Below the pieces are notes generated by a model. The model had not been told where the DNA came from. It was given only the letters and a program-made list of their open reading frames with translations, and searched no databases. This document shows positions 55,503 to 63,993 of a stretch of DNA of 64,000 bases, piece by piece. Source of the DNA: a virus. The stretch spans positions 1-64,000 of IMG/VR virus record IMGVR_UViG_3300020172_005639; one strand, 5' to 3'. Every line of letters starts with the position of its first letter. Within the stretch, counting starts at the first letter, position 1. Made by a program: the position numbers and the translations under genes.

Positions 55503-56471
55503 ATGCCATCGCCTGACAGTCGAATCTCAAGAATAAAAAGCATCATTAGGGGAAGCGGATTGTCTGAATATCAGGTTTTCCCAGTTTCCGATCAAGACAG
55601 GGCATCCGACAAGCTCACAGACTGCGTCCAGTGGACGTCTTCGGACAACAAGAATTTCATACCCACCTCTAGGACTGTTGAGAGACTGCCCCCTGGAACA
55701 TACGATATCGGCATGAACCAGGCCAATGGCCTGTTCTTCGAGAAGGTCCCGGTCTTGGAAAACGATCTGGTGGTCTTCCCGGAGAGCAACACCGAGAAGA
55801 TCGTCGGGGAGATTCGCCGCTTCTGGGATCGTGAGGAAATATACCGACGCCACAGGCTCGCCTTCAAGCGGGGTATACTTTTGTACGGCCCTCCGGGGTC
55901 TGGCAAGAGTTGCACGATACAGTTGGTCATGAACGACGTGGTGCAGAGGAATGGCATCGTCATTAACTTTTGCGAGGCCGACCTGTTTGTCGCAGGCGCA
56001 AGAAAGTTAAGAGAGATTCAGCCCGACACCCCCGTGGTCGTGCTGATGGAGGACGTAGACTCCATATTGCAAGACAACGAGGAGAGCTCCGTTCTCAATG
56101 TGCTGGACGGCGTGAACCAGATCGACAAGGTTGTGTTCCTCGCCACAACCAACTACCCCGAAAGGCTTGGCGAAAGAGTCATCAATAGGCCCAGCAGATT
56201 CGACAAGCGCTTTAAGATCGGATATCCAGACGAGAGGACGAGGCGGATATATTTTGAGCGAATCATCGGCGACAAGCTGATAGGCGATCTGAAAATCGAC
56301 TTGGACTTGTGGGTCAGGAAGACCGACGAGTTTAGCATGGCCCACCTTAAGGAGCTTTTTGTGGCGGTTGCAGTCCTTGGGGACGACTTCGACGAGGCAG
56401 TTGAAACTTTGATCTCAATGAAGGAAGATGGCATAAGCTCCAGAGATGATGCAAAGAAGATGGGCTTCTAG
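55503..56471 (+). CDS. AAA+ ATPase (BCS1/FtsH-like fold)
   Basis: 322 residues. Walker A GPPGSGKS near 132, Walker B VVLMEDVD near 182, sensor 1 VVFLATTNYPERL, and the arginine finger region NRPSRFDKRFKIGYPDE are classic AAA+. The N-terminal 90 residues are unrecognised. Bcs1- and FtsH-like AAA+ proteins remodel or unfold proteins; some T4-like phages encode a similar one of unknown role. Spacer upstream (55409-55502) has an imperfect stem (CGGACAGGCC..GGGCTTGTCCG) and no gene. Confidence 0.8.
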   Translation: MPSPDSRISRIKSIIRGSGLSEYQVFPVSDQDRASDKLTDCVQWTSSDNKNFIPTSRTVERLPPGTYDIGMNQANGLFFEKVPVLENDLVVFPESNTEKIVGEIRRFWDREEIYRRHRLAFKRGILLYGPPGSGKSCTIQLVMNDVVQRNGIVINFCEADLFVAGARKLREIQPDTPVVVLMEDVDSILQDNEESSVLNVLDGVNQIDKVVFLATTNYPERLGERVINRPSRFDKRFKIGYPDERTRRIYFERIIGDKLIGDLKIDLDLWVRKTDEFSMAHLKELFVAVAVLGDDFDEAVETLISMKEDGISSRDDAKKMGF

Positions 56472-56480
56472 GGGAGAAAA

Positions 56481-58034
56481 ATGGACATCGCCGTATATGG
56501 CTGGCATGACTCCTCTGTCTGCGTCAAGGACGGCGGGAAGTATTTTGTTTATGAGTTCGAGCGTTTCGTCAATAGGCGTTACGCAGTCATGACGCAGCAG
56601 TACCCTTCGGCCTCCCAACCGCAAGGCGAGGTCGTGGACTTTCTAAGCTACATCAAACACCGACACCGTGTCCCACACATTGACTTAGTTCTCTGCGACC
56701 AGATATTCGATTGCGACCATCACACTTTCAAGTCGGTCTTCAGCGTGGGGCAGTACCGCAAGTTTGGCCACCACTTAGCCCATGCCTATGGAGCCTACGC
56801 GCAGAGCCCATTTGAGAACTGCTTCGTAATATCCTATGACGGTTCAGGCGAGAATGAGGACGGCAGCAACAGCAGCTTCACGGTTTGGAGTGCAAGCCCT
56901 GATGGCATGGCTCTACTGAACGATTTTCAGCCATACTTCTCGCACAGCTTGGGCAACTGCTACCTAGCCCTAACCGTGCCGCTGGCATCAATAAAGAAGC
57001 CCGTAAAGGACCCAGACAACTACTATTTCTATGGCGGCAGCGCAGGCAAGCTCATGGGTCTGGCCGCATTCGGCACACCGGTAGAGGACTGGAAACCCCA
57101 CTTCCGTGCTTTTTTTGACGGAGGAAGAGTTTGCGATGAAAAGAGTTTGAGCGATAGCATAGGCATCGATATCGGGCGCTTCAACCACTTGCACGGGCAG
57201 ACTGAATTCGACTTTGCTGCCACTATTCAGTGGGCTTTTGAAGACAAGTTCTTTAGGATTTTTGACACCTTGGGCATTCCTCAAGGATCAAGCATTTGCA
57301 TGACTGGCGGATGCGCCCTGAACATAAATGTCAACCAGAGGCTGGCTGACATGGGATACAAACTGTTTGTTCCGCCAAATCCATCTGATTGTGGGCTGAC
57401 GCTAGGGATGCTAAGCGCGCATCATGGCGACAGGAATATCGACGTCACCTATTCAGGCTTCGATATTCTCGACCACGAAGCTCATGGGCTCCGCAGCGAG
57501 CCGATGGACATTGCCGGACTCGCTTCCAGTCTGTTTTTCCGTCGCAAGATAGTGGGCTTGATACAGGGCTCCTCTGAATGTGGGCCTAGAGCTTTGTGCA
57601 ACCGCAGTATAATTTGCTATCCAGATATTCCTATGCTCAAGGAGAGAATCAACTCTGACATCAAGTTCAGAGAGTGGTTCAGGCCTTTTGGAACCGTTGT
57701 GAGGGCAGAGGATATAGACAGGTTCTTCGTGAACGGCAGAGAGTCGAGATTCATGAGCTTATGTCCGACGCTTCGCAAAGAGTACCAGTTTCCCAGCATA
57801 ACCCACGTGGACGGCACCTGTAGGGTCCAAACCGTTTCGGCATCGCAAAATCCTCTGGCGCACTCTCTGCTTTCGGAACTGGAGAACCTCGGGGCTTTGC
57901 CGATTCTCCTCAACACCAGCTTCAACACGAAGGGCAAGCCAATTCTCACTAGGCTCTCTGATGCTGCTGCAACGCTTCACGAAACAAAGCTTGAAGGTTT
58001 CTATTACGAGGGCAGGTTTTATGAGAGGGCATAG
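56481..58034 (+). CDS. NodU/CmcH-family carbamoyltransferase
   Basis: 517 residues, GGGGAGA upstream. N-terminal ASKHA/actin-like motif VYGWHDSSVCV, then GHHLAHAYGAY, ISYDGSGENEDGSN, GGSAGKLMGLAAFG, MTGGCALNINVNQRLAD and the Carbam_trans_C motif SSECGPRALCNRSIICYP. These enzymes transfer a carbamoyl group from carbamoyl phosphate to a hydroxyl of sugars or natural products. With PyrB this gives two enzymes using carbamoyl phosphate. Likely role: O-carbamoylation of a phage-made glycan. Confidence 0.9.
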   Translation: MDIAVYGWHDSSVCVKDGGKYFVYEFERFVNRRYAVMTQQYPSASQPQGEVVDFLSYIKHRHRVPHIDLVLCDQIFDCDHHTFKSVFSVGQYRKFGHHLAHAYGAYAQSPFENCFVISYDGSGENEDGSNSSFTVWSASPDGMALLNDFQPYFSHSLGNCYLALTVPLASIKKPVKDPDNYYFYGGSAGKLMGLAAFGTPVEDWKPHFRAFFDGGRVCDEKSLSDSIGIDIGRFNHLHGQTEFDFAATIQWAFEDKFFRIFDTLGIPQGSSICMTGGCALNINVNQRLADMGYKLFVPPNPSDCGLTLGMLSAHHGDRNIDVTYSGFDILDHEAHGLRSEPMDIAGLASSLFFRRKIVGLIQGSSECGPRALCNRSIICYPDIPMLKERINSDIKFREWFRPFGTVVRAEDIDRFFVNGRESRFMSLCPTLRKEYQFPSITHVDGTCRVQTVSASQNPLAHSLLSELENLGALPILLNTSFNTKGKPILTRLSDAAATLHETKLEGFYYEGRFYERA

Positions 58035-58035
58035 C

Positions 58036-58521
58036 GTGTTGAAGATTTTGCTTGATGAGGAGTATATCCTCGTTCTGGATACGGACAGTTTAATTATCGA
58101 CTTTTATCGTGAGATATGCTCGTTTTGCACGGGTCATGATGCGGACTCATGTCGGAGCATGGTTGAGTCCGATCGTTTCCATGATGATTTTCAGGATGAG
58201 AACCCTTTTTCGGTGAATATCAAATACAAGGATGACGGGGAGGGCGGTGAAACCCCTTGCTCTGTCTGGCTAAACAAACGATATGGCTGCGACGAGGATG
58301 GCAACTTCGGTTTATTGGATGAGAACAACTTTCAGTCCTACGGCTTTCCTGCGCCCATGAGCGTCGGTATATTCTTCCTGACTGAGCCCACGCAGACCCA
58401 GATAAACTTGATTCGGTCAAGGGCCGAGGCGTTTCTGGCAGAGCGCAAGCCCTCCCCGAAGCTTGAGTCTCTTCGCCTTATCACCCATACCAAGTACGGC
58501 GAAGAGCGCGTCCTGAGCTAG
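58036..58521 (+). CDS. Hypothetical protein (161 aa)
   Basis: Start taken at a GTG with GAGAGGG upstream; an ATG at 58021 is also in frame within the previous gene. Contains FREICSFCTGHDADSC, acidic stretches and SVGIFFLTEPTQTQ. No family recognised. It ends 7 bp before the second DnaE part. Confidence 0.5.
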   Translation: MLKILLDEEYILVLDTDSLIIDFYREICSFCTGHDADSCRSMVESDRFHDDFQDENPFSVNIKYKDDGEGGETPCSVWLNKRYGCDEDGNFGLLDENNFQSYGFPAPMSVGIFFLTEPTQTQINLIRSRAEAFLAERKPSPKLESLRLITHTKYGEERVLS

Positions 58522-58528
58522 GAGAGCT

Positions 58529-61273
58529 ATGAGCAAGGAATCGTTCGTAGCCATTTGCGAGGATGCGTTCAAGTCGAAGGGCTTGCAGAAAAACCCTAGG
58601 TTTGTCAAGCGCTTCCGCTGGGAGATCGATGAAATCCTCGGTAAGGAGGATCACCAGTACTTTCTTGACCTTGTTGAGAGCAAGACGCGCTACCCCATGA
58701 ACCAGAACAACCTTCTGGTCTGCTGGCTGCTGGGCATAGTTCCCGACTTCGACATAGAGAGAGAGCCTGCGAGCGTCTTCACGGGCGACTTGCCCGATAT
58801 CGATATTGACTACCTCCCTGAAATCAGGGAGTACCTCAAGAACAGGTGGTCGATCGAAAAATTTGGCTCAGAGCACGTCTGCAATATCGGCAGCTATACT
58901 ACGTTCGGAATCAAGTCGGCGCTGATCGACATGGCCAGGGTCCACGAGGCTCCCCGTGAGGAGGTCATGGCCATCACCAAGAACCTAGAGGACAAGGACG
59001 AGGACGGGAAACTGTTGACCTGGGACTCTGCAGTCCGCATCCACCCCGAGCTCAAGCAGTATGCTGAAAAGCATCCAGAGGTCGCTGAGGCTGCTAAGAA
59101 CTTGCTGAACAGGAACCGTGCGATGGGTGTCCATGCCGGTGGCCTTATCATATCGAGCATTCCGCTACACGACCTAGTTCCGTTGGTGAAAAGAAAGGAG
59201 GCACCGCAGGCTTCCGCTTGGGTTGAAGGTCTGCACGGGCAAGAGCTCCAGCCCGTCGGGCTGGTGAAGTTCGACCTTTTGGTGATCAGTAACCTACTCC
59301 AGATTGCCAGATGCTGCGACCTCGTCAAGAAGCGCCACGGATTGCAGGGGATTTGCGCAAGGCCAGAGGAGTCCGACTGGACAGACGTGCACGCTTGGCG
59401 AGACAACCCCAAGTCCCTCGCAATGGCGAACGAGGGCGACCTCAAGTGCATCTTCCAGTTCGACAGCGAAGGGATGCGCGCCCTCGTGAAGTCTGGCGGC
59501 GTGAACAGGTTCGAGGACATGGTGGCATACTCTGCTCTCTTTAGGCCAGGTTGCTTGGCCAGTGGCATGACGAAGCTTTACATTGAGCGCAAGCGGGGCA
59601 GGGACTCCTTTGAACTTCACCCGATCATGCAGCCCATACTCGAGAAGACTTACGGCATCATGGTCTACCAAGAACAGATCATGCAGATCCTCCATGTGGT
59701 CGGGGAAATTCCCCTCAAGGACTGCGAGGCAGTAAGGAAGGCAATCAGCAAGAAGAAGATCGAGCAGTTCATCAAGTACAAGGAGCAGTTCGTAATCAAT
59801 GGCCAGCGCAAGCTCTCGTCCAGCGAGAAAGAACTAGAGGCGCTGTGGAGCCAGATCGAGTCATGGGCCGGCTACGGCTTCAACGCGTCTCATGCCGTCG
59901 CATACACCTATATCTCTATGTGGCTCCTTTATCTGAAGTCCCACTACCCCTCGGAGTTCTACACGGCGATATTGAGCTGCGAAACGCTTAGTGACAAGAT
60001 CAAGGACGTGAAGATGGAGGCTCGCATCCACGGCGTCGAGATGCACAGGCTAGACGTGAACAAATCCTCGCCCAACTTCAGCCTTGTCAACGAGGTCATC
60101 TACTATGGCTTCCAGAACGTGAAGGGGATCGGAGAGGGCCCGGCGCAGAGGCTCGCAGCAAACGCGCCATACAAGTCCTTCGAGGACTTCGTTGTCAGGT
60201 TCGGAACGGACGCCGGAGTGCTCAAGCCCATAGTCGCGCTGCGCTGCTTCAGGGACTGCGACCCTGTCACTTTGTGGAAGTTTGCAGATCACTACAAGGA
60301 CAGACTTAAGAAGATAGAGGACAGGCGCAAAAGGTTTGAGTCTTCGCTCTTGGGATATGAGGAGGAGTTGCAGTCGCTGCTTCCTGGATTTCCCAAGAAG
60401 TTGTCTGATTTTAATGGCGAAAACCCGTTCGATCACAGGATTTTCAAGGAAAAGTTCGACATTGACCAGGAGATCCTGACCGTTAAGACAGTTCCCTGTG
60501 ATCTGGGGGAGGGAGAGGCTGTCGTTGAGAACGAGTTCGTGGACGTGCCTGACGGTGATGCCACGATAGAAAGGATCGTTAAGAAGCATTACAAAAAGAT
60601 AGAGGTCAAAAAGACTTTTAACAGGTGGAAGGAGCTCAAGAAGCTGTGGGTCAAGCGCCAGAAATCCATAGACAGGCAGAACGCGCTGGCAAATGACGAG
60701 ATGCCCAAGCTGGTTCACTTCAACCCAGAGGACCATCCAATCGACGGAGAGTTGCTGCGGGAGCTCCGCAACCCCGTAGCGTGCGAGGAGAAGTTCTACG
60801 GGTTTGCTTGGATTCATGAGCTGGAGCGAAGTCCAGACTATACGGGCAACAAAACTTTCTCCGACTGCAAAAACGTTGCCGAAGGCGCAGCCTACCCCGT
60901 GGAGATGAAGGTCAAGAAGACGGTGGAAGCCAAGAGCCGCAAGGGTCATTCCTACCGTCAGGTCATAGCAGAGGACGCCACCGGGGCAGAGGCGAAGATC
61001 AATGTTTGGTCTGATGACTGGTCTCGCTGGCAGTCAGAATTAAAGGTGGCTAACTTACTTAGAGTAAGGCTGCAACCGCCCTCTGGCGGCTTCAATACCT
61101 ACACTCTGGAGTCCAACCAGCAGGGCAAGTTCCGTGGAAGGCTCCGGTACAGGGACAAGGACGATGATCCGAGAATCTTCGTCATGAAGCCGGGCGTCAA
61201 GGAAGACGAAAAGTTCATGACTGACGAGGAAGTCCTTGCGCAGTTCGAGAAATGCAACGTGGAAAACCCATGA
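58529..61273 (+). CDS. dnaE: DNA polymerase III alpha subunit, catalytic and C-terminal part
   Basis: 914 residues, AGGAG upstream. Residues 60-100 (LLVCWLLGIV then GDLPDIDIDYLPE) contain the catalytic D-x-D (PDIDIDY, 89-95) of the family C palm. GVHAGGLIIS, KFDLLVISNLLQI (third catalytic Asp region), IMVYQEQIMQI, SWAGYGFNASHAVAYTYISMWLLYLKSHYPSEFY and an (HhH)-like VKGIGEGPAQRLA follow, as in DnaE fingers and beta-binding regions. Residues 22-70 look like a weaker copy of the segment at the end of the N-terminal part. No PHP domain. It completes the polymerase encoded at 49708. Confidence 0.92.
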   Translation: MSKESFVAICEDAFKSKGLQKNPRFVKRFRWEIDEILGKEDHQYFLDLVESKTRYPMNQNNLLVCWLLGIVPDFDIEREPASVFTGDLPDIDIDYLPEIREYLKNRWSIEKFGSEHVCNIGSYTTFGIKSALIDMARVHEAPREEVMAITKNLEDKDEDGKLLTWDSAVRIHPELKQYAEKHPEVAEAAKNLLNRNRAMGVHAGGLIISSIPLHDLVPLVKRKEAPQASAWVEGLHGQELQPVGLVKFDLLVISNLLQIARCCDLVKKRHGLQGICARPEESDWTDVHAWRDNPKSLAMANEGDLKCIFQFDSEGMRALVKSGGVNRFEDMVAYSALFRPGCLASGMTKLYIERKRGRDSFELHPIMQPILEKTYGIMVYQEQIMQILHVVGEIPLKDCEAVRKAISKKKIEQFIKYKEQFVINGQRKLSSSEKELEALWSQIESWAGYGFNASHAVAYTYISMWLLYLKSHYPSEFYTAILSCETLSDKIKDVKMEARIHGVEMHRLDVNKSSPNFSLVNEVIYYGFQNVKGIGEGPAQRLAANAPYKSFEDFVVRFGTDAGVLKPIVALRCFRDCDPVTLWKFADHYKDRLKKIEDRRKRFESSLLGYEEELQSLLPGFPKKLSDFNGENPFDHRIFKEKFDIDQEILTVKTVPCDLGEGEAVVENEFVDVPDGDATIERIVKKHYKKIEVKKTFNRWKELKKLWVKRQKSIDRQNALANDEMPKLVHFNPEDHPIDGELLRELRNPVACEEKFYGFAWIHELERSPDYTGNKTFSDCKNVAEGAAYPVEMKVKKTVEAKSRKGHSYRQVIAEDATGAEAKINVWSDDWSRWQSELKVANLLRVRLQPPSGGFNTYTLESNQQGKFRGRLRYRDKDDDPRIFVMKPGVKEDEKFMTDEEVLAQFEKCNVENP

Positions 61274-61773
61274 CTGAAGAACTCCATATCGACGAAAGCA
61301 ACTTTAATGACTACTTCAGGGATTGCCGGATAAGCAAGCCGGAACGTGGCGACGTGATGGCCTGTTACACGGCCGTAGCAGAGTTTGTCGATGGCCACAT
61401 GAAAAAGGACATCATTGATCTCCTCGCCAACAATGAAAAGGCAGTGGCGGCAACCAACGTCATGCGGAAGCTAGGCTGTGCAACACAGCGCGACGCCTTT
61501 CGAGTCTGCCGTGAGATCGCTGAAGACCTCGACTCCGGGCTTTCTGCCGAGGAGGTTGAGAAGAAGAGCTATAGGTATCAGTTTGAAATGTTCTTCTACA
61601 CGAAAAAAGAGTACGTTCCGATCGACGATCTGCACTGGTCCATCATCAATATCGCCAACCTAGATGCCTTCCTTGACAACCAAAATAGGAAGGTGACCAT
61701 CTCCAGCAAAATCATAGACCCTTCCACTCCTGTTGAAGACAAGATGGAAGAGCCAGTTTCGGTGGCGGAATGA
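61270..61773 (+). CDS. Hypothetical protein next to dnaE (167 aa)
   Basis: ATG at 61270 overlaps the dnaE stop in ATGA. A helical N-terminal half with VMRKLGCATQRDAFRVCREI, then YRYQFEMFFYTKKEYVPIDDL. No known domain. Translationally coupled to the polymerase, so an accessory subunit is plausible. Confidence 0.55.
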   Translation: MTEELHIDESNFNDYFRDCRISKPERGDVMACYTAVAEFVDGHMKKDIIDLLANNEKAVAATNVMRKLGCATQRDAFRVCREIAEDLDSGLSAEEVEKKSYRYQFEMFFYTKKEYVPIDDLHWSIINIANLDAFLDNQNRKVTISSKIIDPSTPVEDKMEEPVSVAE

Positions 61774-61777
61774 TGAG

Positions 61778-62332
61778 ATGCGTTCAGAAAATTTCGTCCT
61801 TATAGACAATCTACGAGTGGCGAAGCCAGGCTGCTTCGCAAGGTGCAGGGCTTACGAAAACGAACGCTACAGAATCGATCACTGGTTCTATTGTCGCGAC
61901 ATTTTTCACCACGTGCTGTCCAAGTTGGACATATTTTTCTTCAGCCACAAGATCGGCCAGTCCAGAGGTATTATAGCCTTCATGCTCAAAGCAGAGGAGA
62001 TGCTGTGCGTCTCCCCGAGGTCCGATTATGGCCTTACCCAGCGGAAGACCGTGATGTGGGTAAGGCCAAGTAGTTGGTGGATTAGGCATGCCATGAGGCG
62101 CTCCTTATTCACAATTCTTCTGCGCGCCAGTCTTGAGTATGACGCCAAGATAGAGAACTTCAAGGAAACGCTTTTAAAGGACAAGTACCTTTGCGAAACC
62201 ATTTATGCGGTAGAGAGGTTTTTTTCAGGACATACGAGGTATGTCGGCAGAAAGCGTGGCTGGCACAAGCAATTCTTCCTGTGCAATCCTTCCAAACAGG
62301 AAATCGATAGGCTTTTGGCGATTCCAAAGTGA
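61778..62332 (+). CDS. Hypothetical protein (184 aa)
   Basis: Start at 61778; the upstream frame overlaps the previous gene. Basic and aromatic-rich (CRAYENERYRIDHWFYCRDI, WVRPSSWWIRHAMRRSLFT). No family recognised. Confidence 0.5.
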   Translation: MRSENFVLIDNLRVAKPGCFARCRAYENERYRIDHWFYCRDIFHHVLSKLDIFFFSHKIGQSRGIIAFMLKAEEMLCVSPRSDYGLTQRKTVMWVRPSSWWIRHAMRRSLFTILLRASLEYDAKIENFKETLLKDKYLCETIYAVERFFSGHTRYVGRKRGWHKQFFLCNPSKQEIDRLLAIPK

Positions 62333-62341
62333 GGTTAAAAA

Positions 62342-62971
62342 ATGGACAGAATAGAAATAATCAATCGGCTCATATCGGAATTCTGCCTCGACAGGTATCT
62401 GGAAATCGGCGTCTGGAGGGGCGACTGCTATTTAAGAGTCACATGTAAAGAGAAGGTTGGAGTGGATCTATTCCCAATCTATCAAGATGGCGTGCACGCC
62501 ATGACAAGCGACGAATTCTTCAGGACTTACCAAGGCCCCAAGTTCGATCTGGTTTTCATAGATGGCAACCATGAATCAGAGCAGGCATACCGAGACATCA
62601 GGAATGCTTTGGGAAGCCTCAGCGACCATGGTTTCGTGGTTTGCCACGACTGCTGCCCTCTCTCCGAGATCGAGCAGCGCGTCCCACGAGAGCAGGATCT
62701 CTGGACTGGAGACGTTTGGAAGGCCATACATTCTTTGCGAGTCGACAGGGATGACGTGAGTGCAACAACGTTCGACTGTGATTATGGCTGCTGTGTCATC
62801 TCAAAGTTCCCTTCAGTCGCTTATCGTCCACCGACCAAATCCATTGACTGGTCATACTATCAAAGCTATAGCAAGGATTTCTTGAACCTCAAGCCTGCAT
62901 CCTATTTTGAGCAGTTTATTTTGAATCTCAAAGATGCAATCGCAAAAAACCTACAGAACAGAGATATATAA
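62342..62971 (+). CDS. Class I methyltransferase (Methyltransf_24-like)
   Basis: 209 residues. RYLEIGVWRGDCYLRVT (motif I), VGVDLFPIYQDG (II), FDLVFIDGNHESEQAYRDI (IV) and LSDHGFVVCHDCCP (post-IV) are the pattern of Methyltransf_24 and CmcI-like enzymes, several of which modify sugars. Its context is replication and late genes, so the substrate is open. A late promoter element overlaps its 3' end. Confidence 0.82.
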   Translation: MDRIEIINRLISEFCLDRYLEIGVWRGDCYLRVTCKEKVGVDLFPIYQDGVHAMTSDEFFRTYQGPKFDLVFIDGNHESEQAYRDIRNALGSLSDHGFVVCHDCCPLSEIEQRVPREQDLWTGDVWKAIHSLRVDRDDVSATTFDCDYGCCVISKFPSVAYRPPTKSIDWSYYQSYSKDFLNLKPASYFEQFILNLKDAIAKNLQNRDI

Positions 62972-62974
62972 ATA
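62965..62974 (+). promoter_or_regulatory. TATATAAATA late promoter
   Basis: Contains the exact T4 late promoter core TATAAATA, 27 bp before the 63002 start, with AAGGA as the ribosome-binding site. It is the best late-promoter match in the window. Confidence 0.65.
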
Positions 62975-63001
62975 TTAGCCTTCACATAGACAAGGATCGA
63001 C

Positions 63002-63796
63002 ATGAACAGCATGATGGATGACATCAACAAATTCGCTAAGATCTGGGACAAGGCCGTGGAGAGCGGCGTCTTCGGCGATGCGAAGCCGAAAGAGGAACCC
63101 GCCCAGACCCAAGACGATCATGGGGAGGACTTCTTCGGCAACTTTAACAGCAACGAGTACGATATTGATCGCCCGATCAACGAGTGCGATTCCAAGTATT
63201 GGAAGGAGCTTGCCAAATCTGCCAAGGAACGAGCTCCCTATTCATTTGATCTCACAGAAGATAAGGAAATCTCCAAGCCTGCGGCCAAGGAAATGGCCAA
63301 GCGTCTGGGTAGCACCTTCAATCCCGTGTACCCAAACACGATGGGCAAGGATCAAGACCTTGGTACACCCGTCAAGGTAACGCAGAACTGGGGCGTGGGC
63401 GGCAAGGAGTTGAACGACCTTGAGGATCTCAAGAAGAGGCTCTACGACTTGGAGGTCAAGCTTAGCTCTGCAGGCATCATCAAGGTCGAAAAGAAGAAGG
63501 ACAAGGACGAGAGCACCCTCCTGAAGTCCATGGCCGATCTTAAGAAGCAGATCGACGATCTCAGCGACAAGCTTAACGGAAACAGGACGGACGAAGCGAC
63601 TTACAGCGGCGACCCGAAGAGGATCAAGGCGAAGTACTCTGGCATAGACGCGAACGGCAAGCCCTTTAAGGCTGGCGACATGGTCACCTACTTCTCTAGG
63701 ACGAAGAGCATATTCTCGGGACAAGAGGGTGAGAAGGAGTATCGCGACTTCCTTTCTGCAAAAGGTGACGAGGAAGGAATGCCCTATGCTAGCTAG
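63002..63796 (+). CDS. Hypothetical late protein (264 aa), coiled coil
   Basis: Starts MNSMMDDINKFAKIWDKAVE; residues 140-200 form a Lys/Glu/Asp-rich coiled coil (LNDLEDLKKRLYDLEVKLSS, SMADLKKQIDDLSDKLNG). Earlier parts are acidic and poor in order. Behind a canonical late promoter, it is most likely structural (tail, baseplate or head). No family recognised. Confidence 0.65.
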   Translation: MNSMMDDINKFAKIWDKAVESGVFGDAKPKEEPAQTQDDHGEDFFGNFNSNEYDIDRPINECDSKYWKELAKSAKERAPYSFDLTEDKEISKPAAKEMAKRLGSTFNPVYPNTMGKDQDLGTPVKVTQNWGVGGKELNDLEDLKKRLYDLEVKLSSAGIIKVEKKKDKDESTLLKSMADLKKQIDDLSDKLNGNRTDEATYSGDPKRIKAKYSGIDANGKPFKAGDMVTYFSRTKSIFSGQEGEKEYRDFLSAKGDEEGMPYAS

Positions 63797-63810
63797 GGCG
63801 AGAGGTAAAC

Positions 63811-63993
63811 ATGACAGAGTATGACATCAATTATGTAAAGTTTCTCAGCGGAATGATCAGCGAGGAAGCTTACTACGAGCTCCAAGAGGCAGAAGGAAAT
63901 CTCCAGCTTTTGGATAAGTCTAAAAAGGCCTTCAAGATTCTGCCGGGCGACCTTGACGACATCGATCCCGTCAGCAAGCCTCACAAGAATTAG
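63811..63993 (+). CDS. Small protein (60 aa)
   Basis: MTEYDINYVKFLSGMISEEA, acidic and helical, ending DDIDPVSKPHKN. GAGAGG lies upstream. It follows the late gene by 14 bp, probably in the same transcript. Unknown function. Confidence 0.5.
   Translation: MTEYDINYVKFLSGMISEEAYYELQEAEGNLQLLDKSKKAFKILPGDLDDIDPVSKPHKN

Noticed and set aside
49708-61273. Split intein joining the two DnaE parts
   Set aside because: No Cys/Ser-led block A at the end of the first part or His-Asn-(Cys/Ser/Thr) block at the start of the second; instead a palm segment is duplicated.
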